From Litomosoides sigmodontis (taxonomy: Eukaryota; Nematoda; Chromadorea; Rhabditida; Onchocercidae), in NCBI GenBank assembly GCA_963070105.1, contig OY718803.1, positions 707,501 through 771,500 on the forward strand: DNA of 64,000 nucleotides, given 5' to 3'. The notes beneath the pieces are model-generated. The model was not told the origin of the DNA. It saw nothing but the letters and a program-made list of their open reading frames with translations, and did no database searches. Of this stretch, positions 41,798-53,902 are shown piece after piece. Position numbers and translations under genes: made by a program. The first letter of the stretch is position 1, and each line of letters begins with the position of its first letter.

Positions 41798-42664
41798 ATG
41801 TTAATTTGGGAATGGCGAAGGAAATGGCGACAATATATTCGTAATAGACGACCACCGCCACGTTTTACTTATCAGCAATTATCGAAAAGGTTAATTCAAA
41901 ACCCTTTAATAAGGGAAAAGAGGCTGACAACTGAATTGTGACATTTTTTTTTAATTTTCCGGATCATTTTGCATGTATTATTTCCTCATTGAATCACAGA
42001 TCTTATGTTATACCCAATACTTTGTGAACCGTAAAAGCTTTTTTTTTAAAGATTTTTTTATCTCTCAGTTTTTGGTAGTAATAAATTCAGTGATTATCAA
42101 ATAGTTCGGTTTTCACTAACGGTAATTCCTTTTCTGTATTGTTACTGTCAGCTCCTCTATTCGCTGGGATTTGGCTAACTTTTTTCATGAGGTATTGAAC
42201 ACAAATGTGACTCTTTATTCCATATATCCCAGCAAGATGGCTTCTGTGACACTCATCTATACATAAAACAAAAAAGAGAAATCAGTGAAAATTTTGCAAA
42301 TGAATTGTTCCTGATTATAACGCAATATAGTAAGAAACAAGCTAAGAATGGAACTTTAAGCTGAATTGGTTTTAAAACCGTGAATTTGGAACTAGCCATT
42401 TAACGAAGTTTTCAAGTTGATTTATCAGGAGTTTTGTAAGTTTCACTGATTTTTGTTTTTTGTTTCAGGTATACAAGAGTGTCATTCGTTCTCTTCGTTA
42501 TAGGATGGCATGTTACTGGCTTTGTTATATGGACAAAAGTAGAAAAATGGAAGAAAGAGAATCCACAGGAAAGAGTCTCATTAAGTGAAATACCCAAGAA
42601 AGGTTTCATGGAACTTGCAGAGGAGGGAAAAGGTCATACTGAGTTGGAAGATAATGATGAGTGA
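41798..42664 (+). CDS. Unrecognised small single-pass membrane protein (95 aa, 2 exons)
   Basis: Exons are 41798-41889 and 42469-42664, joined in phase (AG|G). The N-terminus is strongly basic and Trp-rich (LIWEWRRKWRQYIRNRRPPP). One transmembrane segment follows at about residues 34-52 (VSFVLFVIGWHVTGFVIW). The C-terminal tail is charged, beginning KVEKWKKENPQE and ending in an acidic EDNDE. The size, basic N-terminus and single helix would suit a mitochondrial inner-membrane assembly factor or accessory subunit, but that is inference and no family was recognised. The ATG is 44 nt after the NOP10 stop. The frame is open further upstream to 41692, inside NOP10 exon 2, without another Met. Confidence 0.7.
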
Positions 42665-42875
42665 GGACAGTAATCTATTTTTAAATCCATCTATTTAATA
42701 TCTATACGGCATCTATTTAAAATTTAATTTAGTCTAAATGTTCTAAATTTCGAATATCATTTAAACAAAATCACATGAATTGTTCTAGTACAAATCCATT
42801 TTCATTGTCTTTACGTAGCACTTATGGTATATAGTATTATGTTGTCTTGCCACTCCTCGTTCAAGTAACATTTTG

Positions 42876-42881
42876 AATAAA
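42876..42881 (+). terminator. Candidate polyadenylation signal after the 95-aa gene
   Basis: AATAAA 212 nt downstream of the stop at 42664, on the coding strand, in TTTTGAATAAAACG. Confidence 0.4.
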
Positions 42882-44113
42882 ACGTTCCCATGTTCATCTT
42901 ATTGCAATACCAGTCATCATGGCGAATAACACAGGACTCGGATTACACTGCTTAATAGCTTCTGGTAATTTTTATAAGGTGCTCTTATGTAAATGCAGTA
43001 CAGGATGCTTGAAAATACGCTATAAAGTAGTAAAAAATTAATGATTTAAATCCAATGAAGCTTTTCTGCCTCAGCTAAAGTATGAAAGAACATTAAATAT
43101 TAAAAATAGACCTCCAATTTTGTAAACATCTTGAAGGGGCAAGGGAAGAAGCTTGTCGGTGGACCGCTTCTAAAAGTGTTTTACTAATCACAGTACCATC
43201 TTTACGTTCAACAGACCATCCCTTGACTATGGCATATTTGTGGATGGTTTAAGCGTATTATCAAAAATGTAAATAGCTGAATTCTGAAATTACAACAATC
43301 ATTCGAAACGTCAAGTGAAAAAATACTCTGCTTGATCTTCAACAATGCATAGTTCTGAACGGTAGGGTAGAAGTTTACAAAAGCTGCAAATAACATTATT
43401 TTCAAGTCATTAGTTCATATCTCCTCCTCTATATCAAAAATAGAGCAATAGATTGCACCCAACATGATAAATTGTAGATTTGGTTCAAAAATTGGTCAGA
43501 AAACGCAGATTTTTTGTTGCAACCAATTTTTCTTCGATTTAAAACATTGAAATTAAATCGGTCCACTATTCCACTTCTCGATATTTGAAATGTTTCTCAT
43601 TACTTTATAACAATCACAACAAATCACGCTTTGATGTATACGTTGATATTTCCACTAAAATTGGTAATGCAGCTATGGAACAGCCCAAAAGTTTTTTTCT
43701 TCCAAATGTAGAGTTCCTTCTTTTCAATTGGGCAAATCATCATTCCATAAGACGATTCATTGGCCTTCAATAATTGGTATTGTTGACGTTGGCAAAGTGA
43801 AAAAATATATTTGTCAAAATGAATTTACTAAATAAGTGAAAAGATCACCAGGACGACAACATATGTGAATAGTACTTATGATTTATACCTTTGTGAGATA
43901 TTTAGACATTTAATAGTATCCGGCTATAATCCTAGGTAATACATTGTATCAAATAATCCGGATAAGTTATATCACTATAACGAAGGCACATTAGTCGTCG
44001 AGAATTGTAAGGCATTATTATATACATTTTGAATGTACACAGGAAGAAAAACATTTCTAACTTTACTGCTAGCGAAAGAATGTTGGATTTGAAGAACAAT
44101 CTCAAATTGAAGT
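42882..44113. other. Convergent intergenic region
   Basis: It lies between the plus-strand NOP10 pair and the minus-strand OSTF1 gene. It should contain the OSTF1 3'UTR. No gene or repeat was recognised. Confidence 0.5.
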
Positions 44114-45826
44114 TTAGACATCGTCACTTTCCGTTTCAGATTCTGAAATATAATCACTTCGAAAATCAGTTGTATCTATTGCCTGACGCATTGTCAATTG
44201 AATTAAGGCCCGTGTTTTCGGATCACCCGCAAGATCTACTGGACGCTTTCGTTCATTATTATGTATTGTAGTACTTGCACCATGTTCTAATAATATTTTC
44301 ACACATTCCAAATGCCCCTTCCATGCTGCCGCATGCAACGCTGTATCGCCAATTTTATTCTGCAAACCAAAAAATTAAGATCCAGGTATCCTTCTTCACT
44401 TCCATCGATAAAACTAATGAACATGTTCCCTAACTTGAAAAAACTTTACCTGTGAAGAAATACACATACTCGGTATCGAGCATAATAACTTGACAATTGC
44501 GACATGACCACCATGACTTGACCAGTACAATGGTGTTGAACCAGATTTATCCAAACCATTCACTGACACCTAAATGCAGAATAACTTAAACATAAATCTT
44601 AGTATTCCACTCACCTTGCCCGCGAATCATTGCATTAATCAATCTAAATCTCTTCAAGTTCAGATTTGAAAAAATTCTTGAACAATCCCTTAAATTTACA
44701 TTTCCTAAATTTACAGGTTCACGAAAAAAAATAAAGCTTGAGAAAACACATCTTCAGGAAGTTTCATACGTACCAAATAAAACCCAAGAAATTTGATAAA
44801 TTTTATTTGAAACACTTTCCCCACATGTCCTAGAATACACTCTCATTGTCACCTAGATGGAATACGCTGCAATAGAGTGACAAAAATGCAACATATTTTC
44901 GATACTCTTCCTCCCTTCCCATGTTTCCAAATAATGCCATTGCAAAGAGTGGATAAACACCCTGGAGTAATTTACATGTGAGAAAAAACAACAAATATTT
45001 ACATAAAACAAAGAGATAAAAAGAAAGCTAAAGGGTTTTCGGAATTTGAAGCATCCCCCGTACGCAACCTTTTCACATTGAAAAAATTAAAAAAAATACA
45101 CAACCACCGCATTGTCGGGATTATCAAGACACCTACCGCATTGTCGAGACATTCCTTAACAGCCTGGATATTTCCTCGCTTTGCCGCATCGTGTAATGGA
45201 TATTCGATATATTCTGCTGTCATCACTAAAAACGCAGCTTACATTAATATCAAATGAAAAAATAACAATACTACTTGATCAAGATTAATCAATTTAAAAT
45301 TAACGACTATTCGAGACCACTTTCAGATTACAACCAGTTATGAACAACACATACATCTATTCCCAGCAAGAGATTCGCAATTCAAACTACAAAAACCAAT
45401 TCACTTAGTCCGTATTACGGCAATGCTGAAATATCATAACATTGTAACTCGCAATATTTCTTACGAAAGCATCAAGAAAACCTACCGTAATTTGATGGGA
45501 TTAGACCTGTTTGATTTCTGCAACGTGCTGGCCACCATTTCTCATCACTACTGCTATCGGAAACATACAACAAATCACCTTCATTAAAAGACAATTCCTT
45601 GTCCTGAAAAAAAATTCAAATAAGTCATGAGAATAAAAATCACATCTCTTACGGAACATGCAACAATCGGAAACGTAATAGGAAAAATTATTACAACCTT
45701 CCACTTATTATTGGTATTAACATAAACAACATAACTAACATCTTGCGCTGTATAGTCAAACAGGGCCCGATAAACAGTCACTCGCCCCGGTTTTGGTGCA
45801 GGTCTTGGTGGTCTCGATTCAGTCAT
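44114..45826 (-). CDS. OSTF1: Osteoclast-stimulating factor 1 homologue, SH3 plus ankyrin repeats (219 aa, 5 exons)
   Basis: Exons in transcript order are 45826-45740, 45603-45486, 45225-45137, 44569-44450 and 44359-44114, all in phase. A short proline-rich N-terminus (PPRPAPKPGR) precedes an SH3 domain at about 17-72 with ALFDY (21-25), the WW pair (52-53) and PSNY (65-68). Ankyrin repeats follow: YPLHDAAKRGNIQAVKECLD, then NGLDKSGSTPLYWSSHGGHV, then NKIGDTALHAAAWKGHLECV. An acidic Ser/Glu tail (SESETESDDV) ends the protein. Human OSTF1 is 214 residues. In other animals it is a cytoplasmic SH3 adaptor in Src-related signalling. Its leader contains overlapping short upstream ORFs. It lies 411 bp downstream of NDUFB9 on the same strand, which is compatible with an operon. 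Confidence 0.95.
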
Positions 45827-45865
45827 TGATTGTTGGAACACATCAATTTGCACATTAGATCATCT
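45827..45865 (-). promoter_or_regulatory. OSTF1 leader with two chained upstream ORFs
   Basis: On the minus strand the acceptor GAATATTTTTAG ends at 45864. ATG ATC TAA (uORF1) begins directly at 45863. Its stop overlaps the next start as TAATG. uORF2 (10 codons, MCKLMCSNNQ) ends in a TGA that overlaps the OSTF1 start as ATGA. The three frames therefore share start/stop bases through the entire leader. Confidence 0.65.
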
Positions 45866-46237
45866 AAAAATATTCACAAAACAAGTCTAAAATTATCGGG
45901 TATATTTATAAGAGTACTGCACAAGAAATTGAAAATTTTAAATGATAATTTCCGCAATCAGACTGCATGCACGGTACGATATACCAACACTACGTTATAT
46001 TATATCGCATATCATTATACTCTTCCATATCTATTATAAACCACTACTTTTGCTAATTTGTTCAAGTTGAATAACATCTGGAAAACGTTAAAGAAGAGAA
46101 GAATCTGCAGCGTCTTTACGCTAAACACGAAGAAATATGACAACAAATTATAAATCATTTATGCAAGCCACACAATTATGGTACAATAAAGAGCCTAAAT
46201 ATTGAGAAACTCGTACTATTAATAATAACAATTACGA

Positions 46238-47994
46238 CTATTTTTTCTGCTCAGTTTCTTCCTTTGACGATTTCGGCACTTCGGTTTGGATTTTAGCTAA
46301 TTCCTCATCCCATTCCTTCTCGATTTTGGACCAATGAGAAAGTAGCTCTTTTTTTCTTTGCTCACGCCGATTGAAGTAGTAAGGAAACTGTTCACGTTCA
46401 ACATTCGTCCACGATGCAGTATCAAGCATCTGAAAGTATATAAGAAAATAAAGTGCATGACATTTAGTGCACTTGTGGTAAAAAAAGTGGTTGATAATTA
46501 TTTGCAAGAAAATTACCCGCCGCTTTTTTCCATATACTATATACCAATGGCTTCCACTCCAAACGTTCTGACATTACTCTCTTCTGCAGAAGATCTGCAT
46601 CTAATGAATAATTATGCTGCTATCTAAATACGTGTAAATGAATTAGCCTCTAATCCATTTACACATCTAGAACTTATCTAAAGTTGCAAAGTATCAGGTC
46701 GATTTGAATTTAAAAATTCAAAACTTACGGCATCGACCATATTATGCGTATCACGATTGTATGCTGCACCGCCGATATCTGAGCCAACTGTAAAAATAAA
46801 GAAGCAATGCTAAGTTACTCTTGTATGCGTACACAGACTTCAGAATCATATAACACCATAAAGTTTTCAGCAATTATATCAATGTACTACTCCTATAATT
46901 TTAAATCACCAGTAGCTTACTCTAATTTAGCAATCCTACTACTATGTTGTCACTTCTACTAATGATGATGATTTCATCAATCCAGAAATTTCAGCTTAAG
47001 ATCACTAATGATTCAATTGGTACGATTAAATTGATCTAATAATTAACAAAATTATCAAAAATTACTCATGGTAACATTCGTCGAAGTAAAAGTATCGTCA
47101 GAAAAAATTCTATCATTTACTTTTCCAAGCCAATTTAAATATATCTTAGCAAAAAGAATGTACAAAAAGGGAAAAATTTACAGCGGAAAGTAGTCCAATG
47201 CTTCCGCTCCCATATTTGACGACAACCATCCAAATATAGCAGTCGAGCTTTGTCTGGATCGCTTTCCTCTTTATATGCATCAAAACGAGCCCTCATCACT
47301 ACCTTCTGGAAACGAGCTTCCAGACTGAAAAATAACAAAAATATTCAAAAAGGAAAAAATTTGCTCCTAGTTTTTAGAAAAGAAGGAAACTCGAGTGAAG
47401 TGAAAAAAATGATCCAATTTTTTTTGCTGAATTTCATTCCTCAAAGAGTGCGAACATATTTTTTAAGAAAATATTCCTCTTTTAAGAAAGACAGTAAGTT
47501 TTTTAAAAAAAAAGCAATAATTTCAAAACGAAATTCATGATTGGAAGTAAGTTTTAAAAAAAAGCAATATTTTCAAAAGGAACTTCATGAATATCGAAGT
47601 ACTTTCAACAAACTAGTCTAATGTACCTTTTTCCTAGGATATTAATAAATTGAACAGCTGAATTTCTTCTCAAGGAAATTTCTATGAAGCTACTTAAAAT
47701 AGCGACCTTGACTAACTAACTCTATTATTATCAATAGAAGTTTATGCAAATTTACGTAACGTAGCAGTAATGTGCAAAAGAAATCAGACTTGTATGAACG
47801 CCAATACGCTGTACGCGGAAGAAAGATGCAAAATAAAATTCAAAGTTTGTGTCTTCTCCAACTTAAGGAAAATGAAGAACTTACATATCTGTGCCGTAAT
47901 AACCATCCACTTCACGCAATGCCCGTTTATACAATCGACATACTTTTTGGCGATGTGATAACGCTTTGCTGAACATCCACGACGGTGACTCCAT
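46238..47994 (-). CDS. NDUFB9: NADH dehydrogenase (complex I) B22/NDUFB9, LYR-motif subunit (167 aa, 4 exons)
   Basis: This is an accessory subunit of mitochondrial complex I membrane arm. Exons in transcript order are 47994-47885, 47324-47182, 46787-46729 and 46429-46238, all in phase. The LYR-type motif is RLYKRALR (20-27), preceded by SHRQKV as in the family. It is followed by VMRARFDAYKEESDPDKARL, then a conserved C-terminal half with PYYFNRREQRKKELLSHW and EWDEEL, matching human [20 protein letters not shown]. Human NDUFB9 is about 179 residues. A 10-nt leader separates the ATG from a likely acceptor (TGAATCAG, AG at 48006-48005). No targeting presequence is expected for this family. Confidence 0.95.
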
Positions 47995-48004
47995 GACACT
48001 ACAA

Positions 48005-49754
48005 CTGATTCACAGAAGGAAGAATGAAAAATTGCTGTTATCACCTATACGTCACCTATCACTTCTCAGAACTCTTATCAGTCTCTGCTTTTTAACAAAC
48101 TCTTCACGTCTTCTTAATTTCACCAATTGCATCGCACAATTCCTCTCTTCCTTACTTTACTACACTTCTCCTTTACTTTCAACATCCCTACCACACCCTC
48201 ATCCGGAAACTCAAACTTCCGCACGGAAATGGAAATTTTCGGTGATGCTCCACCGCCCCACCCTCTTGCATTTGTGTAAACCGCGAAATGACTCCGACCA
48301 GTTGTGAGTTATTGCGCTTGTCGTGTGAAATGGGTAGTTGTGGGGTTCGAGTTGCAATTATTGGTGTTAGTTGTTGAAATGTTTTTCTGAGTGTCCGGTC
48401 ACTTGAAGATCTGTTGGTGTTGTGACCTTTTTGCAGACCTTTTTGCATAAGCTATTAGTTTGAAATTCACATGAAGAATTCCATTTGCGGAGTGTATGAA
48501 AGAGGTTCATTTGATCTATTCCAGAGGGAGTCGAAATGCTTTTTCCCCCTCTCTCTCTCTGTCTGTGTCTTTCATGGAGTGATTTTATTTCTTATGTGTT
48601 TTATCAAATTCCTCTTTCTTTCTCCCCTGGAATAGTTCAGAATTGATTGTTTAATTAAAATTAGCATATATGCTCTTTAACCTTTGGAATGCTGGAATTC
48701 TCTATGTGAGGTTTGTTGCTTGAACCTTGGAGGTTTAACAGTTATTAAAAAAACTTTCTTTTTGATAAATGCTTTTCAAAACACTGAAAAGTCCATTCGA
48801 TTTTTTGCTGCACATGAGATAGCTTTTGGATGAAGCGATATTAGCTCTTCCTTCTCTTACTTGCAATTTCAATCCAATATTTTATTTTCCATTAGTACAT
48901 TACAACGAACAGAACACAACACATTTTTTGCATCAAATCGGAATAGTCTCACCGGTACATCTGAGAATGTGCTCATTTGAAAACTTCGTATTCAAATGCA
49001 AGAGATTTTTAAATTGAATAAGCTCATTTCCTTTTTCTTCAGAACGAAATTTCTTTTATAAATATTGAAGTTTGTAGCATTTAATTTTGAAAATCATCAA
49101 AGTCAGTGAAAACATTGTGATCTAAATTATTATTATTATTACAAATGATGCCGGAAATTAATTGCAACCGGAAAGAAAGTAAGTTAATCGTCATCAATTA
49201 AATAAGAGATGAGCATTTCCGTGAATCTGAAGAATTACAAGGATCAATAACAGTGTCGGAAAATTGATAACAGTAAAAAGAAATGGAATTGTGTTGGGAA
49301 AGTGAAATAATGATATTTTTCAGTGAATAGAAAGATTGGCCGTGTGAGTAAAATTATAAAAGATGTACAGTTTGATCATACTGCAAGAGGTATCCTGAAA
49401 TTGAGCAAGCAAACAATCCCCAATTAGGCATGCAGTAAATTTTAGTATATTGAATTCAGTTCACTAACCGTGCGATGCAAAAATTGCGGTGAGCAGCAAA
49501 TTAAGATAGAATGAGGTAGGGAAAATTAAGTCTCACAAAAATTTCTTTGCAAATTTGAATGTTTTGCACAAATAGGAAGGCTCAGTGAATTTAGTTTTTG
49601 CAAATTTGATAATTTCTAAAATAAAATTGAAATTCTGCGTAATAAAAAGATTGCGGTGCTTTGAAAGTGTGACAATATTCCATCTATTATAGCTTCTAAG
49701 TTTAAACAATCGTTGTGGATGTAAAAGATGGCGAAATTTGAATTAATATTTTGA
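48005..49754. other. Intergenic between ZIP and NDUFB9 genes
   Basis: It holds the NDUFB9 promoter or outron and the ZIP 3'UTR. A GC-richer part at 48.18-48.45 kb is open on both strands without a recognised domain. No repeat array was seen. Confidence 0.45.
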
Positions 49755-52700
49755 TCAGTTTGTACGAAAGCTTCCTTCGAAATACTGAAAACCACTGATT
49801 GTTAAAACACCCATCGCTATTGCAATTATTTCTTCTCTTATCGCTTTTGAATCATTCCGTTGTTCAAACAAAACCTGAAAATAAGTTCCAGTTATCGTTT
49901 ATTTTATACTGGGAGAATTAATTAAGATTTTCCGAAATTTATACATTAATGTTGACTTTTAATATAAATTCAACTTACTTAAACCAAAACTTCACCTGTG
50001 ACTCATTCATTTCAAATTCCACTAATTAATTAATTGATTAGTTATCGACAAATATACCTCTAAAAATGTCACGAAAATGAATGTTCCAATAGCAAGTCCT
50101 TCGAGAACCATTATAATACCTTGTCGCCAGGACTCGTCCATATTAACACTCTGTGAGTAAATTTTTTGGAAATTAATAAAACATTGAAATAGTAACTAAC
50201 TAACTCATTCATTTATTTCAAATTTCAAAAATTAATTAATAATAGTAATGCAACCTTTTGCATAGATTAAAATCCTAAAAGCTGTTGTTCGTTAGTTCAT
50301 ACATGCAAGCTATTTTGCGTGTCAATTAGCACGAAATGCGTTAAATAAACAAAATGCTTTCAAATTGAAGCAGATGAAATCATTGATTTCAAATTTCGGT
50401 TAGTAGTGGAAACTCTCTGGAAGAATAGTCGGAACGAAATCTGAAATTTAAAAAAATAACAAAATTTTTAACAATTACTGAATCAAAAATTTTCGAACAA
50501 TACCTGTAGGGATAATCCAATGAATGATCCTACTGGTGTCATCAATGAATATATTGATATTGTTACGATCACAATTTTCGCCTGTTGCGCAATTGTACGC
50601 GATATTTGCAGGCCTACGCTGAATGCTTCAATGCCTTTGTGTAACAGAAGTGAGATGAACAATGTAATAATGCCAAACTTTTCATCCTAAAATTTCAAAA
50701 TTCAAATTGTTACCAACAAATTTGAAAAACCATGTTACTTAGTATTTTTAGCATAAGTACATATCTATGTATATTTAATTGCTGATTATTAATAATTATA
50801 CATTTAGTCATTAACAATGTTAATATAATTATTTAACATGAGCATGTAAACACATGTACATGAGTTTTCTTCCGTAAATGAGCTTTTTTGATTTAATTTT
50901 ATTAGAATTCCGAATTTAATTGGGATTAGGAAATTGATTTCAGCTTATGTTTATTTTCATCTTTCATTGTTTCATTGTTCTCTTTCTGTACATTTTTGTT
51001 TTTCGCTCGCTTATTCAACTTATATTTCATGCCCTTTAATAGCTTTGAATTATTTACCAATTTTCATGTTTAAACAGTTGTTTCTATTTTCTTTTGTAAA
51101 ATACTTTTTGCGACTATTCAAATGTATAAAAGGATGAAAAGTTGTCTAAGTATAACAGAACTCTTATTGCTCACGACGACTATTTTTAAATTATTTCAAA
51201 CGGCTTTTACAATGAACGATTTCAAATAATTTGAAGTCTCAAGTAATTATTCTTTCTCAAACTTAATAGTTTTCATCCACCAAATTTCGTAATAAATGTT
51301 ATTGACAATAAAGTGCTGGGAATATGATAGGACGAAATTCATCGATGGATTGTTAAAATGTAGAATGTTCTGCTGCTTGATATGTTTGTTAATTTTGATT
51401 CAAATGATTAAAATAGAAGGGCGAAAAGGAAAACACATATTTTCATCTATTTTCTTTTCTTCCCTCTTCCCTTCTCTTTCTCTCTCTCTTTCCGCTTTCT
51501 TTCTTCCAAAAGTAAATTCCAAATTTAATATATATGTATGAATGAAAGTTGAATGATAACCTACCTGTACGCCAAGTGCAATCCCTTCAAGTATCGAATG
51601 AAATGACATTGCTATTGTAAATGTAATTGAATGTACAATACCACTTGCTAGAATACTATTGCTTCGGCTCCTTCTATGAACAACTTCATTAGCAATGCTA
51701 AAATTTCAAAATTTTAAAATTGAAAAAGATGCAACTGCAAATTTAAGAATTAAAAGTTTAAGAAATTATGAATCGGATTTCTCAATAAGATTTTTCCGAA
51801 GACATCCGACTTGCTCCATTCCATGTTTATCGTTATCTGACATAACAGTGAACTGATATAAGCTCAGCTCATTTTCTTCTCTCACAAAAAAAGATGATGT
51901 GAAGTATCTAACAAATTCACTTCGATGAAAGGACAAAAGATGGTGAGAGAGGGAGAGAGAGAGAGAGAGAGAGAGGTAAGAGACACTATTGAAGCAGTCA
52001 AAAATTTCAAATCAATGAAATTTAATTAATTAAGTGGTGAGAACAGAGTGATTCCACTGGGCTTAAACTAAGTTAATATGGAAGTGAAGACGAAGCAACA
52101 TGAAATCCTGACCAATCATATGAAACAAATTACGTCAGTGATATTGTTCGCTGAAAATACACGTAACTTACTTAACGATCTCACCGTTACCTTCGATATC
52201 TTTTCTTTCAACCGCTCGATATTCACGCAGCGATTCCGTTGTTCGTTCCAATTTCATTTCATTATCTTTCGATAATTTCAACATTTCCACTTCCTTTCTG
52301 AATAATTATTTCACATAAAATAACAATCGTTATTTTCCATTTTCTTGTAATTTGCAATCGTTTTTATTTTAAAATATATTGAGGGAAAAGAGCGAACTTT
52401 CATGTGGCACAAATCATCCGGAATGTTTCTTTCCTATCATTTCGAAATTTAGTACGGCAATACTTTAATAGCTGTAATATTTTCCGGTCGATCGAAGGAA
52501 TGATTTTCCTTTCACTACTTGTTATATTAAATAACAACTTTGTGGCAAATATTTCAATGGAAAATGACTCACGCTTTTTCCTTTGCAATGACCCACTTAT
52601 TTCAAAGTTAGAAACAAAAGTATTGACAAAACTAAAGGAATAGGTAAAAAAAAGAAAAATATATTTGAGAAAAAAAAAAGCATTTATAATTTAAATGCAA

Positions 52701-53879
52701 AGAGAATGAGAAGGAGGAATACCACTTACGGATACTCCTCATTGTTCTTCGTTTTTGAAAAAATCCATGCAAATATTTCTTCAAGAACATAAACTGATAA
52801 GATTCCAACACAAACAAGAAATTCCGGTACCGGATATGACGTATCCCAGTGAATGGTTGTTTTAAATTTTCGGAAATTTTCGCTAAACACAATATTGAAC
52901 AAACAACTGTTAAATTCAAGCATTTCATGAATTTTAGGCAACCAACGATAATTGTTCGATCTTTTTTTTTTTTTTGCTCTTCTTTATAATTAGCCGATGG
53001 GTGCTCTTTGTGCTTGCTACATTTATGTTCCAACTTATCAATAGAGAAATTATCGTCTTTTTTTTTCAATAGAGAATTATCGCACTAACTGTACTATCGG
53101 ATGGTGCTAATTAATTAGCTGAGAAGCAGTTAACTTTGAATGAAGTTAGTGGAAATACAGAGAAGTGCTAGCAGATAATGTTGAATTACAACTCGTTGAG
53201 CCTTATGACCACTACCGCAGTGAAATTTTCGAATTTTTGCGCAAAAAATCAATTGACTTATCATTTATTGTCTTAAATAACTGTATAAAAGGTTAAAATT
53301 ATGCACACAAATTAATTATTACAAGCGTTCATTTCATTAGTTTGAAAGTTAATGCGAAGGAGTATTGATGAGTTCTACTGCAGCGTTATTTCAAATTTAA
53401 AAATATTTTACGACAAATTACTTCAGGTGTGGCAATGTGTCCAGGAAACAAGTAGCCAAGAAGACGCCACCAGCATAGCATGACATGATGGACAATATAA
53501 CCGACGCTCGTCGGCTCATCACACCATCCGAGGCGATCATTGTCATGAGCTGGAATCGAAACAGTAATGAGTAAACAGTCGATCAGGCTGATCCGGCAGG
53601 AATAACCACTAATAGCTTCATGTGACAGTAAAAATTCAATTTTCAACAAAACACAAGTTTGACAAAATATTAGAATTTCTGAATAAAACTTGAAAATTCT
53701 TAGCACCTTCAATTTTTATAAAATGCAAACAAACATTTCAAACTGAAAGATTAGCTAATTTCAAACTGAGTTCGATGGGTTTTTTTGTTCAAACTTACTT
53801 TAAATGGTGCAAGTCCAGCAATTATTGTTGTCAGGAACATTACAACAGCAAAAACTATTTGCATTGCAAATTCATCCAT
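49755..53879 (-). CDS. ZIP-family zinc transporter, SLC39A1-3 type (338 aa, 8 exons)
   Basis: ZIP proteins move Zn2+ (and other divalent metals) into the cytosol across plasma or vesicle membranes. Exons in transcript order are 53879-53799, 53549-53422, 52882-52730, 52297-52172, 51697-51565, 50686-50504, 50150-50058 and 49874-49755, all in phase. TM1 starts at MDEFAMQIVFAVVMFLTTII; TM2 ends in the subfamily hallmark FLATCFLDTLPHL. The cytosolic loop (about 115-175) is highly charged but lacks the usual His-rich cluster. TM4 has the binuclear metal motif H196-S-x-x-E200-G and TM5 has H223-K-x-x-E227-A. TM7 is MVLEGLAIGTFIFVTFLE. About 330 residues is normal for the subfamily. A likely acceptor AG is at 53902-53901, 21 nt before the ATG. 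Confidence 0.95.
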
Positions 53880-53902
53880 TTCTTGTCGTAAAATTTCTTA
53901 CT

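Noticed and set aside
48188..48448. Overlapping open frames on both strands upstream of NDUFB9
   Set aside because: No recognisable family and no coherent splice sites; treated as promoter or intergenic sequence.
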